NCBI GenBank assembly: GCA_964561605.1
Contig: CAZLQD010000020.1
Coordinates: forward strand, 24,971 to 88,970
Source of the DNA: JALUZX01 sp964561605
GTDB taxonomy: Bacteria > Planctomycetota > UBA1135 > JALUZX01
DNA: 64,000 nucleotides
Reading direction: 5' to 3'
The translations under genes were made by a program, and so were the position numbers. The notes below the pieces were generated by a model, which searched no databases, was not told the origin of the DNA, and saw only the letters and a list, made by a program, of their open reading frames with translations. Of this stretch, positions 36,214 to 45,869 are shown in pieces. Every line of letters starts with the position of its first letter. The stretch's first letter is position 1.

Positions 36214-37686
36214 TTACAACCCGGCCAGGTAGAAGCCCAGGAAGGCCAGGGCGGCGGCGGAGAAGGCGTAGGGAAGCTGGGTCTTCACGTGGTCCACGTG
36301 GTCGGCGGCGGCGGCCATGGAGGACATGATGGTGGTATCCGAGATGGGAGAACAGTGGTCTCCGAACACGCCCCCCGAAAGGACGGCCGCCGCCGCCAGG
36401 GCCTGGTCCACACCCATCCCCGCAGCGGCGGGGACCCCGATGGGGATCATCACGGCCAGGGTGCCGAATGAGGTCCCCGTGGCGAAGGAGACCAGGCAGG
36501 AGGCCAGGAAGAGCAAGGGGGCGAGCCACTCCCGGGTCAGATGGGCCTTGAGGAGGCTCTCCACGTAGGGCCCCGTCCCGAGGGACTTGCAGGTGGCCCC
36601 GATGGAGAAGGCCAAGAGCATGAGGAAGGCCATGGAGGCCAGCCCCCCCGCCCCCTGGATGGTGAGATCCACGGCCTCGCCGATCCCGAGGATCTTGTCC
36701 CACTTCGCCAGGACCACTGCCGTCACCAGGGCCGCCAGGACGGACCAGAGGACCGCCGTGGACCCCGACCCGTGCATCAGGGCGGCCGAAAAGCCCGCCC
36801 CGGCCCCGGCCTTCTGGATTCCCGTCAGGTAGAGACCCAGGGGCATCATGACGAGCATCACCAGGATGGGGGCCACGAAATGCCTGGCCCTGGGCTCGAC
36901 CCCCGCCTTCACTCCGGCCTCGGTGATCTCCCGGGAAACCAGGGGCCTGGCCCCGTCGGCCAGGACCTTTCCCTCCTCCCTGGCCCTTCTCTCGGCCCTG
37001 GCCATGGGGCCGAAGTCCCGGCCCGTCAGGGCCGTGACCAGTGCCAGGCCCAGGATGGCCAGGGAGTAGAAGTTCAGGGGAATACTCCGGAGGAGGATAT
37101 CCACCCTCTTTCCCTCCTCGATCCCCGACGATGCCAGGAGCTGGAGGATCAAGGCGCCCCAGGCGTTGAAGAGGAGAAGGGCGCACACAGGTGCGGAAGT
37201 GGAGTCGCAGAGGAAGGAGAGCCGCTCCCGGGAGATCCTCAGCTTGTCGCAGACCGGCCTTCCCACGGCTCCCGTGACCAGGCAGGAGATGCTGGTCTCG
37301 ATGAAGACGAACAGGCCCACGACGAAGACGAAGACCTGGGCCCTCCGCCGTGTCTTCCCCACGCCGAGGCGGGTCATGGAGCGGACGAAGCCCTCCACTC
37401 CCCCCGTCCGCTGGGCCAGCAGGAGCACGGCCCCCACAAGCGCCACGAAGAGGACCACCCGGGCGTTCCCGGGATCGGTGAGGACCCCGACGGAGGTGTC
37501 CACGCTTTCCTGGACCCCCAAAAGGAGGGCAAGGGGCCCGTGGGCCGGCCAGGCCAGGACGACCTGGCCCAGGACGATCCCGAAGAGGAGGGAGAGATAG
37601 ACCTGGCGGGTCAGCAGTGCCAGGGCCACGGCCGCAAGGGGTGTGATCAGGGAAAGGACCCCGAAATCGGGAGCCGGGGCGGTCAC
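36214..37686 (-). CDS. nhaC: Na+/H+ antiporter of the NhaC family
   Basis: 490 residues from a GTG. About a dozen hydrophobic segments are visible, including LITPLAAVALALLTRQVYLS and the conserved FATGTSFGTLAVMIPIGVP and GDHCSPISDTTIMSS of NhaC-type transporters. These exchange Na+ for H+ across the inner membrane. Length is near the family average. It lies 203 bases beyond the RHS-2 gene and belongs to the normal genome backbone. Confidence 0.85.
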   Translation of the reverse strand: MTAPAPDFGVLSLITPLAAVALALLTRQVYLSLLFGIVLGQVVLAWPAHGPLALLLGVQESVDTSVGVLTDPGNARVVLFVALVGAVLLLAQRTGGVEGFVRSMTRLGVGKTRRRAQVFVFVVGLFVFIETSISCLVTGAVGRPVCDKLRISRERLSFLCDSTSAPVCALLLFNAWGALILQLLASSGIEEGKRVDILLRSIPLNFYSLAILGLALVTALTGRDFGPMARAERRAREEGKVLADGARPLVSREITEAGVKAGVEPRARHFVAPILVMLVMMPLGLYLTGIQKAGAGAGFSAALMHGSGSTAVLWSVLAALVTAVVLAKWDKILGIGEAVDLTIQGAGGLASMAFLMLLAFSIGATCKSLGTGPYVESLLKAHLTREWLAPLLFLASCLVSFATGTSFGTLAVMIPIGVPAAAGMGVDQALAAAAVLSGGVFGDHCSPISDTTIMSSMAAAADHVDHVKTQLPYAFSAAALAFLGFYLAGL

Positions 37687-37804
37687 AGGACCCGCCCCCC
37701 TTGGAAAGAAAGGCGACTCTTCTCGTTCATGGAAAGCTCCGGGAGAAGGTGGGGAACCGGGGGGGGACCCGGACCGCCCGGGTCCCCCGCAAGGGCCCCG
37801 GATT

Positions 37805-40060
37805 CTACCCGCAGCTTCCCTCCTGCGCCTCGATCACCGTGATGGCCGCCACGTCCACGATGTCCGAGACGGAGGCGCCCATCTGGAGGACGTTGACGGG
37901 TTTGCGCATCCCCACCAGGAGCGGACCGATGGGAAGGGCGCCGCCGAGCTGGATCATCAGTTTGTAGGCGATGTTGCCGGCGTCCAGGTTGGGGAAGATC
38001 AGCACGTTGGCTTCCTTCTTGAGGGCGCAGAAGGGATAGCCCTCGAGGATCTTCTGGTTGGTGGCGGTGTCGGCCTGCATCTCACCGTCCAGGACCAGGT
38101 CGGGCCGGCGCTTCTTGGCGATCTCCACGGCGACCTGGACCTTCTGGGAGAGGGGATGCCTGGTGCTTCCGAAGTTGGAGAAGGAGAGCATGGCAACCCT
38201 GGGCTCCACGTCGAAACAACGGGCCATGTCGGCGGCTCCGATGGCGATCTCCGCCAGGTCCTCGGCGCTCGGCTCGGGGTTGACCGTGGTGTCGGCGAAG
38301 AAGTAGATGCCCTTCTTCATGATGAGCATGTAGAGACCGGAGACCTTCTTGACTCCCTCCTTGATGCCCACCACCTGCAGGGCCGGCCGGATCGTGTCGG
38401 GGTAGTTGGAGGTGAGACCCGAGACCATTCCGTCGGCCTTGCCCGTGTGGACCATCATCGCGCCGAAGACGTTGGGCCTGCGCATCTCCTCCTTGGCCTT
38501 GGCCATGGTCATACCCTTGCGCTTGCGCATCTCGTAGAGCTCGGTGACGTAGGAGTCGAAATACTCCGAGGCGGCAGGATCCACCACGTCCACGTGGGTC
38601 GTCTTGAGGCCGTGCTCCTTCATGAGGGCCAGGACCTTCTCCTTTTCGCCCAGGAGGATGGGATGGCAGATCCCCTGCTTCACCATGATCCTGGCCGCCC
38701 GGACGATCTTCTCCTCGGTCCCCTCGGGGAAGACCACCCGCCTGGGCCCCCTGGTGGCCTTCTGGATGATGGCGTTGGTGACGCGGCTGGCCGGATTGAT
38801 GAGCCGCTCCAGCCTGGCCTTGTAGGCGTCCATGTCCTCGATGGGCTTGCGGGCCACGCCGGTGTCCATGGCGGCCTGGGCCACGGCCGGCGCCTCCCAC
38901 AGGAGGACGCGGGGATCGAGGGGCTTGGGGATGATGTATTCCCGGCCGAAGGTAATCCTGTCCACTCCGTAGGCCTTGCACACCCCGTCGGGGACGTCCT
39001 CCTTGGCCAGGGCCGCAAGGGACCTGGCCGCGGCCATCTTCATCTCGGTGTTGATCTTGCGGGCGTGCACGTCCAGAGCCCCGCGGAAGATGAAGGGGAA
39101 GCCCAGCACGTTGTTCACCTGGTTGGGGTAGTCGCTCCGTCCCGTGGCCATGATCACGTCGTCCCTTGCGTCCAGGGCGTCAGGATAGCTGATCTCCGGA
39201 TCGGGGTTCGCCATGGCGAAGACGATGGGATTCTCCGCCATGGACCGGACCATGTCCTTCGTGACCAGGCCCGCGATGGAGACCCCGATGAAGACGTCCG
39301 ACCCTTTCATGGCCTCCTCCAGGGTGCGGAGCTTGGTATCTACGGCGAACTTCTCCTTGTAGGGATTCATCCCCTCCTCGCGGCCCTTGTAGATCACGCC
39401 CTTGGAGTCGCAGATGATGATGTTCTCCTTCTTGACCCCGAACTCCATGATCAGGTTGGCGATGGCGATGGCCGCCGCGCCGGCTCCGCTGAAGACGACC
39501 TTGATCTCCTCGAAGGTCTTCCCGGCCAGCTCGAGGGCGTTGATCAGGCCCGCGCAGGTGATGATGGCCGTGCCGTGCTGGTCGTCGTGGAAGACGGGGA
39601 TGTCCATGATCTCCACGAGACGCTCTTCGATCTCGAAACACTCCGGGGCCTTGATATCCTCCAGGTTGATGCCTCCGAAAGTCGGCTCCAGGGCCTTCAC
39701 GATCCGGATGATCTCCTCGGGATCCTTCGTGTCGAGCTCGATGTCGAAGACGTCCACGTCGGAGAAACGCTTGAAGAGCACACCCTTTCCTTCCATGACG
39801 GGTTTCCCCGCCATGGGGCCGATGTCTCCAAGCCCCAGAACGGCCGTTCCGTTGCTCACGACGGCCACCAGGTTCCCTTTTGCGGTGTAGTTGAAGACCT
39901 GGGAAGGGTCTTTCGCGATCTCCCGGCACGGGACGGCCACGCCGGGTGTATAGGCCAGGGAAAGGTCCATCTGGGTGAGGCACGGCTTGGTGGGCACCAC
40001 CTCGATCTTCCCCGCCCGGTCCTTGCTGTGGTAGTCCAAGGCGTCTTGCTTCGTGATCAT
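37805..40060 (-). CDS. maeB: Malic enzyme fused to a phosphotransacetylase-like domain
   Basis: 751 residues. The first 430 or so form NADP-dependent malic enzyme: SLAYTPGVAVPCREIAKD, ECFEIEERLVEIMDIPVFHDD and the Rossmann loop VVFSGAGAAAIAIANL. The remainder is a phosphotransacetylase-like domain (FPEGTEEKIVRAARIM, SNYPDTIRPALQ), which in MaeB proteins is regulatory rather than catalytic. Oxidative decarboxylation of malate gives pyruvate and NADPH. Cytosolic. Length matches the hybrid MaeB type. Confidence 0.93.
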   Translation of the reverse strand: MITKQDALDYHSKDRAGKIEVVPTKPCLTQMDLSLAYTPGVAVPCREIAKDPSQVFNYTAKGNLVAVVSNGTAVLGLGDIGPMAGKPVMEGKGVLFKRFSDVDVFDIELDTKDPEEIIRIVKALEPTFGGINLEDIKAPECFEIEERLVEIMDIPVFHDDQHGTAIITCAGLINALELAGKTFEEIKVVFSGAGAAAIAIANLIMEFGVKKENIIICDSKGVIYKGREEGMNPYKEKFAVDTKLRTLEEAMKGSDVFIGVSIAGLVTKDMVRSMAENPIVFAMANPDPEISYPDALDARDDVIMATGRSDYPNQVNNVLGFPFIFRGALDVHARKINTEMKMAAARSLAALAKEDVPDGVCKAYGVDRITFGREYIIPKPLDPRVLLWEAPAVAQAAMDTGVARKPIEDMDAYKARLERLINPASRVTNAIIQKATRGPRRVVFPEGTEEKIVRAARIMVKQGICHPILLGEKEKVLALMKEHGLKTTHVDVVDPAASEYFDSYVTELYEMRKRKGMTMAKAKEEMRRPNVFGAMMVHTGKADGMVSGLTSNYPDTIRPALQVVGIKEGVKKVSGLYMLIMKKGIYFFADTTVNPEPSAEDLAEIAIGAADMARCFDVEPRVAMLSFSNFGSTRHPLSQKVQVAVEIAKKRRPDLVLDGEMQADTATNQKILEGYPFCALKKEANVLIFPNLDAGNIAYKLMIQLGGALPIGPLLVGMRKPVNVLQMGASVSDIVDVAAITVIEAQEGSCG

Positions 40061-40238
40061 GGGAAAAGGTCCTCCATCAGGGATCCCGCTCGGTCGAAGA
40101 CTCCCGGTTCAGGTAAGGAACGAAACCTCGAAAAAAACAGAAAGAAAGAGGAAGGGGGCCCAACGGCCCGAACCGCCTCTTTCCATCCCCCCCGAATCGG
40201 TGGAGGGGTTCCGTAATTTCCCTAAAAAAACCGGATTT

Positions 40239-41489
40239 CTAGGCCTCATCCTCCGCCGCCTCCCGCCTGTAGAGGGCCTCCATCTCCTCCAGGTGCCGGG
40301 AGAAATCCGGGACCCCGTGGGGAAGGCCCCGCAACGCCCGGGGCCCTCCGGGCGAGAGGAGGATCTCCTCCAGGACCCGGGCCAGGTCTTCCGGGTCGCC
40401 GGGCCGGAAAGTCCGGCCTCCCGGGCCGAGTCTCTCCGGCAGGGCGCCCCTGGCCGAGACCACCAGGGGAAGCCCCAGGACCAGGGCCTCGTCCACGGCG
40501 AGACCGTAAGTCTCGAAGCACCGCGAGGGAAAGACCGCCACTGCCAGGGAGGAGACCGCCCGGGGAAGCTCCTCCCAGGGAACGGAACCGTGGAGGAAGA
40601 GAGGAAGGCCCCGGCTTTCGGCTCGGCGACGGAGCCCCTCGGCGAAGGCAGGTTCCAGGACGGGACCCCAGAGGTGGAGCTCCACCCGGCCTGCGAAGGT
40701 CTCCCCCGAAAGGGCCTCCACCAGGAGGTCCTGGCCCTTGGCCCGGCACACCCCTCCCCAGGAGCCCACCTTCCAGGGCGGGCCCCCTGGATCCCCTCCA
40801 GCCCCGCCCTCCCAGGCCCCGCCGCCGGGAAGGCCCGGGGGCAGGACCCGGATCTCCCGGCCGGAAGGAAAATAGGGCCAGTCCCGGTAGAACCCCGCCA
40901 AGGCCCTGGAGAAGGCCACGAGTTCGCCGGCGGCCCGGATCTCCCTGGAGAAGTTCCGGGTCCGTTCCTCCAGGAGGGCCAACCGCTCCTCCCGGGTTCC
41001 GCCCGCCTCGGGCGCCAGGCAGGACTCGCAGACCTCCAGGCCGAGGTCCGGCGGGCAGGGGTCCTCCTCGCCGGGCCGCACCCGGAAGAACCTGGGGCAA
41101 AGGGGATAGAAGTCGTGGAAGGTGACCACCACGGGAAACCCGGCCTCCCTCAGGGTCCGGACCAGGCTCGTGTCCAGGTGGAACCAATGGTGCAGGTGGA
41201 CCACCTGGGCTCCCAGCTTCCGGGCCGCCTCCAGGACAAGGCCCGCCATCCTGGGATGGGAAGGAAGGATGCCGTAGGTCTCCCCGGGAAGCCTGTGGAG
41301 CCGGACCCCCGGGATCCCCCGGTATTCGAAGGACACAGCCTCCCCCCCGGGTGAGAGCTCCTCGGACCCGCAGGCCACGAAGACCTGGTGGCCCCGGGCG
41401 GCCAGGGAGAGGGAGAGCCGGAGGAGGTAGCGCTCCGTCCCGCCCTCGAACTCAGGGGGAAAATTGTGGGCCACGTGGAGCAGGCGCAC
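40239..41489 (-). CDS. Glycosyltransferase family 4 protein
   Basis: 416 residues from a GTG. N-terminal FEGGTERYLLRLS with LAARGHQVFV is the GT-B acceptor-side start. The nucleotide-sugar site appears as VFPSRCFETYGLAVDEALVL, with the GT4 Glu-x7-Glu pattern. Typical roles are transfer of a sugar from an NDP donor to a lipid or glycan at the inner membrane face. The substrate is unknown. A CPPDLGLEVCESCLAP segment with several cysteines in the middle is unusual. It reads away from the ROK gene. Confidence 0.78.
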   Translation of the reverse strand: MRLLHVAHNFPPEFEGGTERYLLRLSLSLAARGHQVFVACGSEELSPGGEAVSFEYRGIPGVRLHRLPGETYGILPSHPRMAGLVLEAARKLGAQVVHLHHWFHLDTSLVRTLREAGFPVVVTFHDFYPLCPRFFRVRPGEEDPCPPDLGLEVCESCLAPEAGGTREERLALLEERTRNFSREIRAAGELVAFSRALAGFYRDWPYFPSGREIRVLPPGLPGGGAWEGGAGGDPGGPPWKVGSWGGVCRAKGQDLLVEALSGETFAGRVELHLWGPVLEPAFAEGLRRRAESRGLPLFLHGSVPWEELPRAVSSLAVAVFPSRCFETYGLAVDEALVLGLPLVVSARGALPERLGPGGRTFRPGDPEDLARVLEEILLSPGGPRALRGLPHGVPDFSRHLEEMEALYRREAAEDEA

Positions 41490-41600
41490 TTTTCCTGTAA
41501 CCTACCTCCCTGGAAAAGAGTTCATCTTCCTGGTGGGAAGAAGGCGATAGATCAAGGAGATCCTCCCCTTTCGAGGGCCCCTACTCCAGGAGAAACCAGG

Positions 41601-42497
41601 GTGATCGTCGGACTGGACATCGGCGGAAACAACATCAAGCTCGTCCTCTACCGGGAAGGAGAAGGTTTCATCCGGAAAGTCTGCCGGCCCACGGGAAGGG
41701 GCCAGCCCACGGAGATCCTGGACAGGACGGTCCGGATGGTGAAGGAGAGCCTGGACGGGGGCAAACCCCGGGCGGTGGTCGTGGGCATTTGCGGGCTCGT
41801 GGATTCCAGCCAGGGCCTGATCCACGTCTCCGGGGCCCTTCCCCGCCTGAGGGGGTTTCACCTGGCAGGGAAACTCCAGGAGGAGCTGGGGGTGCCGGTC
41901 CACCTCTTCAACGACGGCCTCCTGGGAACCTACGGGGAGTGGAAGGCCGGAGCCGGCCGGGGCAAGAAGGACATCCTCTTCGTCTCCCTGGGAAAGGGAG
42001 TTACGGGAGGGGCGGTTTGCGGCGGATGCCTCCTGGAGGGGCACACGGGGAATTTCGGCGGCTTCGGCCACATCTCCGTGGATCCCGACGGCCCCCTGTG
42101 CATGTGCGGAAACAGGGGATGCCTGTGCATTCTCGGCTCCTCTTCGGGCCTGGCCCACCACTTCCGTGACCTGACCCACGAGGACAAGTCCCCCGAGGAG
42201 GTCTCCTCCCTGGCCGCCCAGGGGGACCAGCGGGCCGTCCGGGCCCTTCACATGACCTGCCGCTCCCTGGGGATCGGGATCGGTGCGGCCATCAACGTCA
42301 TGGACCCGGAGATCGTGATCATCGGAGGCGGATTGAGCACCCTGGGGGAAACCCTCCTGGACCCCTTGAAGCGGGAAGTCCTCTCCTGCGTATTCCCCGA
42401 GATGGTGGCCAACATCGACCTGGTCCAGGGACAACTCGGAATCTATTCCGGCGCCATGGGAGGCGTCCTCCTGGCCGAGGACAAGGGCCTGGTCTGA
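41601..42497 (+). CDS. ROK family sugar kinase/regulator-like protein
   Basis: 298 residues from a GTG at 41601, with AGGAG at 41588-41592. VGLDIGGNNIKLVL is the ATP-binding start of ROK proteins. The zinc motif is CMCGNRGC, but the usual CLE is CLC (Cys replaces Glu). LGKGVTGGAVCGG is the second phosphate loop. No helix-turn-helix precedes it, so it is a kinase rather than a repressor. It is probably an N-acetylhexosamine or glucose kinase. Confidence 0.75.
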   Translation: MIVGLDIGGNNIKLVLYREGEGFIRKVCRPTGRGQPTEILDRTVRMVKESLDGGKPRAVVVGICGLVDSSQGLIHVSGALPRLRGFHLAGKLQEELGVPVHLFNDGLLGTYGEWKAGAGRGKKDILFVSLGKGVTGGAVCGGCLLEGHTGNFGGFGHISVDPDGPLCMCGNRGCLCILGSSSGLAHHFRDLTHEDKSPEEVSSLAAQGDQRAVRALHMTCRSLGIGIGAAINVMDPEIVIIGGGLSTLGETLLDPLKREVLSCVFPEMVANIDLVQGQLGIYSGAMGGVLLAEDKGLV

Positions 42498-42513
42498 AGG
42501 CCGGAAGGGACCG

Positions 42514-43767
42514 TCAAGGTCTCTTCTCCTTCTCCAGGACGGCCTTCAAGGCCGCCGCCAGTTTCCCCGGCGGAAGGAAACCTTCGTGTCTCCAGAGCAC
42601 CTTTCCCGAAGAACCCACCACCACCAAGGCGGGAAGGGAGATCACGCCCCAGCGCTTCCTGGGATCCTTCGCGCAGAGCCCCAGGGGAACGTGGACGGGA
42701 ACGAACCCCCGGACGATCCGCCGGGCCACCTCGTCGGCTCCGAGTGCGTAATGCTCCAGGCGACGGCACTCGGTGGAACCCTCCGAATCCACCCAGAAGA
42801 GCACGGGCTTTCCCGGCCTGGCCCGGACCCAGAGAGGCAGGGGATCGGTGGTGTGGATCCAGGGAATGGAGACGTGCCCCAAGGGAGTGTCCGCCCGCAG
42901 GCCGAGCAACTTCCGCCGGGCCTCGTCGTCCACGGCGAAACGCCGGGCCCAGCGCTCCCGGACCCGGGCGGCCCTCCGGGCGAGAAAGCGGGCCTCCAGG
43001 AGGGAACCGTCCTTCACGATCTTCAGGAAGGCCCGACCCTTCTCCCCGATCCTCTCCAGGAAGACCGCCTTGCCGCCCTCCAGGGGAAAAGGAGCGTCTC
43101 CCCGGCGCATCTCCGCCGGTCCCAGGACCCGCAGTTCCCTCCTGGGATCACCCGGGCCGGCCAGGAGCCACAGGTCCCGTGGACCCACCTTCCCGTCCAG
43201 GTCCTGGTCGACGTAGAGGAAGAAGAAATGCCTCCGGCCCACCAGGCCCTTCCCGACTCTCCAGAAATGGGGGAAGAGGACGCCCTCCCAGGAACCGCTC
43301 CGGGGGAGGACCTGGATCTCGAAAGGGTAGGACCCGATCCGGATCTCCCCGGTCCGGCCACGGCCCAGTCCACCCGATCTCTCCCAGCGCAGGGGAAAAC
43401 GCTCGCCCTCTCCGAACCTCCCGTCCCCCTGGAGGTCCACCGCCAGGGTGTCGGGAAAGTCCGGCGGGATCTCCCCCGGCCCGGAGGGCCCGGCCTTCCC
43501 GAGGCGAAGGAGGACCAGGGTCCTGGAGAGCCCCAGGAGAGAGAGGACCGCCGAACGGGGAGGGCGGAGGCTCACGAGGTGACCCCGCACGCCTGGAGGA
43601 AGCCCATCCTTCCAGGAGAAGGAGAAGCCCTCGAGGCGCACCATGGGGGAAAGGGGATCGGAGGCTCCCGAAAGGCGTGTGGGCAGGGAGACCTCACCGG
43701 GAGGGCCCGCCGCCCCGGTGAGGAGACAAAAAATCCACCCCGCCGCCGGAAGGGCTTTTCCTATCAT
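42514..43767 (-). CDS. Secreted thioredoxin-fold protein lacking a CxxC motif
   Basis: 417 residues from the ATG at 43767, chosen because the signal peptide (ALPAAGWIFCLLTGAAG) begins there. The last 110 residues look like a thioredoxin fold (GKPVLFWVDSEGSTECRRLE, then WGVISLPALVVVG). The redox CxxC is replaced by a Ser-Thr-Glu-Cys stretch, so disulfide chemistry is doubtful. The first 300 residues have beta-rich segments with a possible calcium-like loop (LYVDQDLDGKVGPRDLWLLA). Its function is unknown. Confidence 0.5.
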   Translation of the reverse strand: MIGKALPAAGWIFCLLTGAAGPPGEVSLPTRLSGASDPLSPMVRLEGFSFSWKDGLPPGVRGHLVSLRPPRSAVLSLLGLSRTLVLLRLGKAGPSGPGEIPPDFPDTLAVDLQGDGRFGEGERFPLRWERSGGLGRGRTGEIRIGSYPFEIQVLPRSGSWEGVLFPHFWRVGKGLVGRRHFFFLYVDQDLDGKVGPRDLWLLAGPGDPRRELRVLGPAEMRRGDAPFPLEGGKAVFLERIGEKGRAFLKIVKDGSLLEARFLARRAARVRERWARRFAVDDEARRKLLGLRADTPLGHVSIPWIHTTDPLPLWVRARPGKPVLFWVDSEGSTECRRLEHYALGADEVARRIVRGFVPVHVPLGLCAKDPRKRWGVISLPALVVVGSSGKVLWRHEGFLPPGKLAAALKAVLEKEKRP

Positions 43768-43886
43768 GGCGCATCCGCCCCTTTGGGGTCGGCCGATGAA
43801 GATCATGGAGACAGGCTAGCACGGACCGCCGCCCTTGGGCAGGACGGCCGCCGGGGAACAGGGTCCCGGAGGAAGGCAGGCAGGAC

Positions 43887-45773
43887 ATGAGCGTCTCGAC
43901 TTGGAAAGGAATCTTCTTGGGAGCGGCCCTGGCCCTCCCCCTCTTCCCCTCCTCTCTTCCCGGCCAGGGGAAGGCCCCGGCCCGGCGCCCCTTCCGCCGG
44001 CTCCCGAAGCTCCGCACCGTATACGGCGTGGCTCCCAGGGGGGACAAGAAGATCGTGATCGACGGCGACGTGAGCGACTGGCCCGCCCTGAGACCCATCC
44101 CCCTGAACTTCCCCTACCAGGTGAGCGGCTCCAAGGAATACCGGGGATACACCGACCTCGTGGGAAGGGCCTTCCTCTGCTGGGACGACCAGGCCCTCTA
44201 CGCGGCCGTTGCGGTCCTGGACGACTTCCACCGCCCCCTCTCCCGGTACCTGGGAGGAGGCTGGAACCCGGCGGGCCCCGTGGGGGACGGGATCTACCTC
44301 TACTTCGATCCCCGCCGGGACACCCGCTCCCTGGGAAGGGCCCCGGAAAGGAGGGAGGACCTGGAGATCTGGGTAGGGGGCCTGGGGAAGAGGGGCGCCA
44401 AGGTCCTCAGGATCGACAGGCCGGCCGGGACCCTCGAGGAGGCCGAGGGGATCCGGGCGGGTTTTCGGCGCACCAGAAACGAGAAGACCAAGGAGCCCTT
44501 CCACCTCTGGTACGAAGTGAAGATCCCCTGGAAGGTCCTCCTCCCGAAGGGCATGACCCCCCGCAAGGGTCTCTGCATCGGTGCCGACGTGATCCTGGAG
44601 GACTTCGACGACCCCCTGGACGCCCTTCCCCAGACCCGGATCGGCTGGACCTTCGCCGACGGCCCCGTCCTCTACCCCGGCAGGGAGGGCAGCCTCATCC
44701 TCCTGGACGCCCCCCTCCCCAAGGGGGAGAAGGTCCAGGATCCACCCAGGCGCCCCATGCCAAAGTCCCACGAGGACATTCCCGGCCTGGAGCCGGCCCT
44801 CTTCTACGAAGATCTCTCCCGGGCCCTGATCAAGCACCCTCCCCGCCTGGGCCCACCTGCGGGGGAAAGGCTCTCCTTGCTCCAGAAGCTGGACCGGTCC
44901 CTGGGGAACTGGCCGCCCCTGGACCTGGGGCTCCTGGTGGCCCGGTACCAGCGGGGGATGGTCCGGGAGGAGATGGGCCTCATGGACAGCGGTGCTCCTT
45001 CCTTCTTCAAGACCCGCTCCCAGTTGGTGGTGGACGCCATGGGGAAGAAGGCTCCCCCCGAGGGAGTGGTCCGCCTGATCCGCCTCCCCTGGAGCGGCTG
45101 GCTCCTGGTCTCCCACTTCCTGAAGGTCGTCGTGGATCCCTGGGTCCTGGGGCTCCACCACCTGGCCCCAAAGGTGGACGCCGCCTTCCTCTCCAACGCC
45201 CTGGACCCGGCCCGCCGGGACGACCCCTTGTCCTTCGGCCTCCTGGCTCTCAAGCACCCCCTGGTAGCCCACGTGCCGGTGATCCTCCCCCGGATGGACA
45301 CATCCAAGCTTCCCCGGTTCAAGCCGGGAGACGGCCTCAACCTGGGCGCCCTGGAGGTCTTCGTCCTGGGCCCACTTGGGAAGAACGCCCCTCTTCCCGA
45401 CCAGGTGGGCTTCGAAGTGACCTACCTGCCTGCAGGACCCAGGCTGGTCTTCGGGGGGTGGCGCTTCGACCCATCCTGGCTCAAGTTCCCCCGCAAGCGC
45501 CCGGCCAACACCCCCGTGCCCCCAGAAGGAGTGGACCTCCTGGTCCTTCCGGCAGGCCACCCCAAGCTCCTCCAGGTCCTGGAGGCAGTGAAACCCCGGG
45601 CCTTCCTGCCTTCCGACGTGCTGGACTACCCCCTGGATCCCGAGGGCAAGGCCGATCTCCGCCTGGAAGGGGCCCTGAAGCGCCTGAAGGAAATCCGGAA
45701 CATCCCCTGGGCCCTCCTGGGCTGGGGGGAAGAGGTGGAAGTCGTGACCGGAAAAGGATTGGACCTTCCCTGA
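43887..45773 (+). CDS. Secreted protein with CBM9-like and degenerate metallo-beta-lactamase-like domains
   Basis: 628 residues with a signal peptide (FLGAALALPLFPSSLPGQG). Residues about 50-260 fit a CBM9/DOMON-like domain (KIVIDGDVSDWPALRPI, WDDQALYAAVAVLDDF). From about 370 the order VRLIRLPWSGWLLVSH, FLKVVVDPWVL, DAAFLSNALDPARRDDP resembles an UlaG-type metallo-beta-lactamase fold. The metal-binding HxHxDH is missing, so that part is probably inactive. Role unknown; it may bind a glycan. It is divergent from the thioredoxin-fold gene. Confidence 0.45.
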   Translation: MSVSTWKGIFLGAALALPLFPSSLPGQGKAPARRPFRRLPKLRTVYGVAPRGDKKIVIDGDVSDWPALRPIPLNFPYQVSGSKEYRGYTDLVGRAFLCWDDQALYAAVAVLDDFHRPLSRYLGGGWNPAGPVGDGIYLYFDPRRDTRSLGRAPERREDLEIWVGGLGKRGAKVLRIDRPAGTLEEAEGIRAGFRRTRNEKTKEPFHLWYEVKIPWKVLLPKGMTPRKGLCIGADVILEDFDDPLDALPQTRIGWTFADGPVLYPGREGSLILLDAPLPKGEKVQDPPRRPMPKSHEDIPGLEPALFYEDLSRALIKHPPRLGPPAGERLSLLQKLDRSLGNWPPLDLGLLVARYQRGMVREEMGLMDSGAPSFFKTRSQLVVDAMGKKAPPEGVVRLIRLPWSGWLLVSHFLKVVVDPWVLGLHHLAPKVDAAFLSNALDPARRDDPLSFGLLALKHPLVAHVPVILPRMDTSKLPRFKPGDGLNLGALEVFVLGPLGKNAPLPDQVGFEVTYLPAGPRLVFGGWRFDPSWLKFPRKRPANTPVPPEGVDLLVLPAGHPKLLQVLEAVKPRAFLPSDVLDYPLDPEGKADLRLEGALKRLKEIRNIPWALLGWGEEVEVVTGKGLDLP

Positions 45774-45869
45774 CAGGACCCTGACTCCGGAAATCCGGGA
45801 CCGGAGGGAAGCGTTCTAATTCTTTTCCCGATTCTTTCCCCCGGTTCCCCTTCGGGAGGCACGGTTGCG

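Noticed and set aside
37643..40216. 857-codon plus-strand open frame antisense to maeB
   Set aside because: It is a shadow of the GC-rich maeB frame, with His/Gly/Asp-rich composition and no recognisable domain.
45774..45869. SAM or other riboswitch before the Cys/Met enzyme gene
   Set aside because: A small CTCCGG/CCGGAG stem is visible, but no conserved riboswitch core can be recognised by eye.
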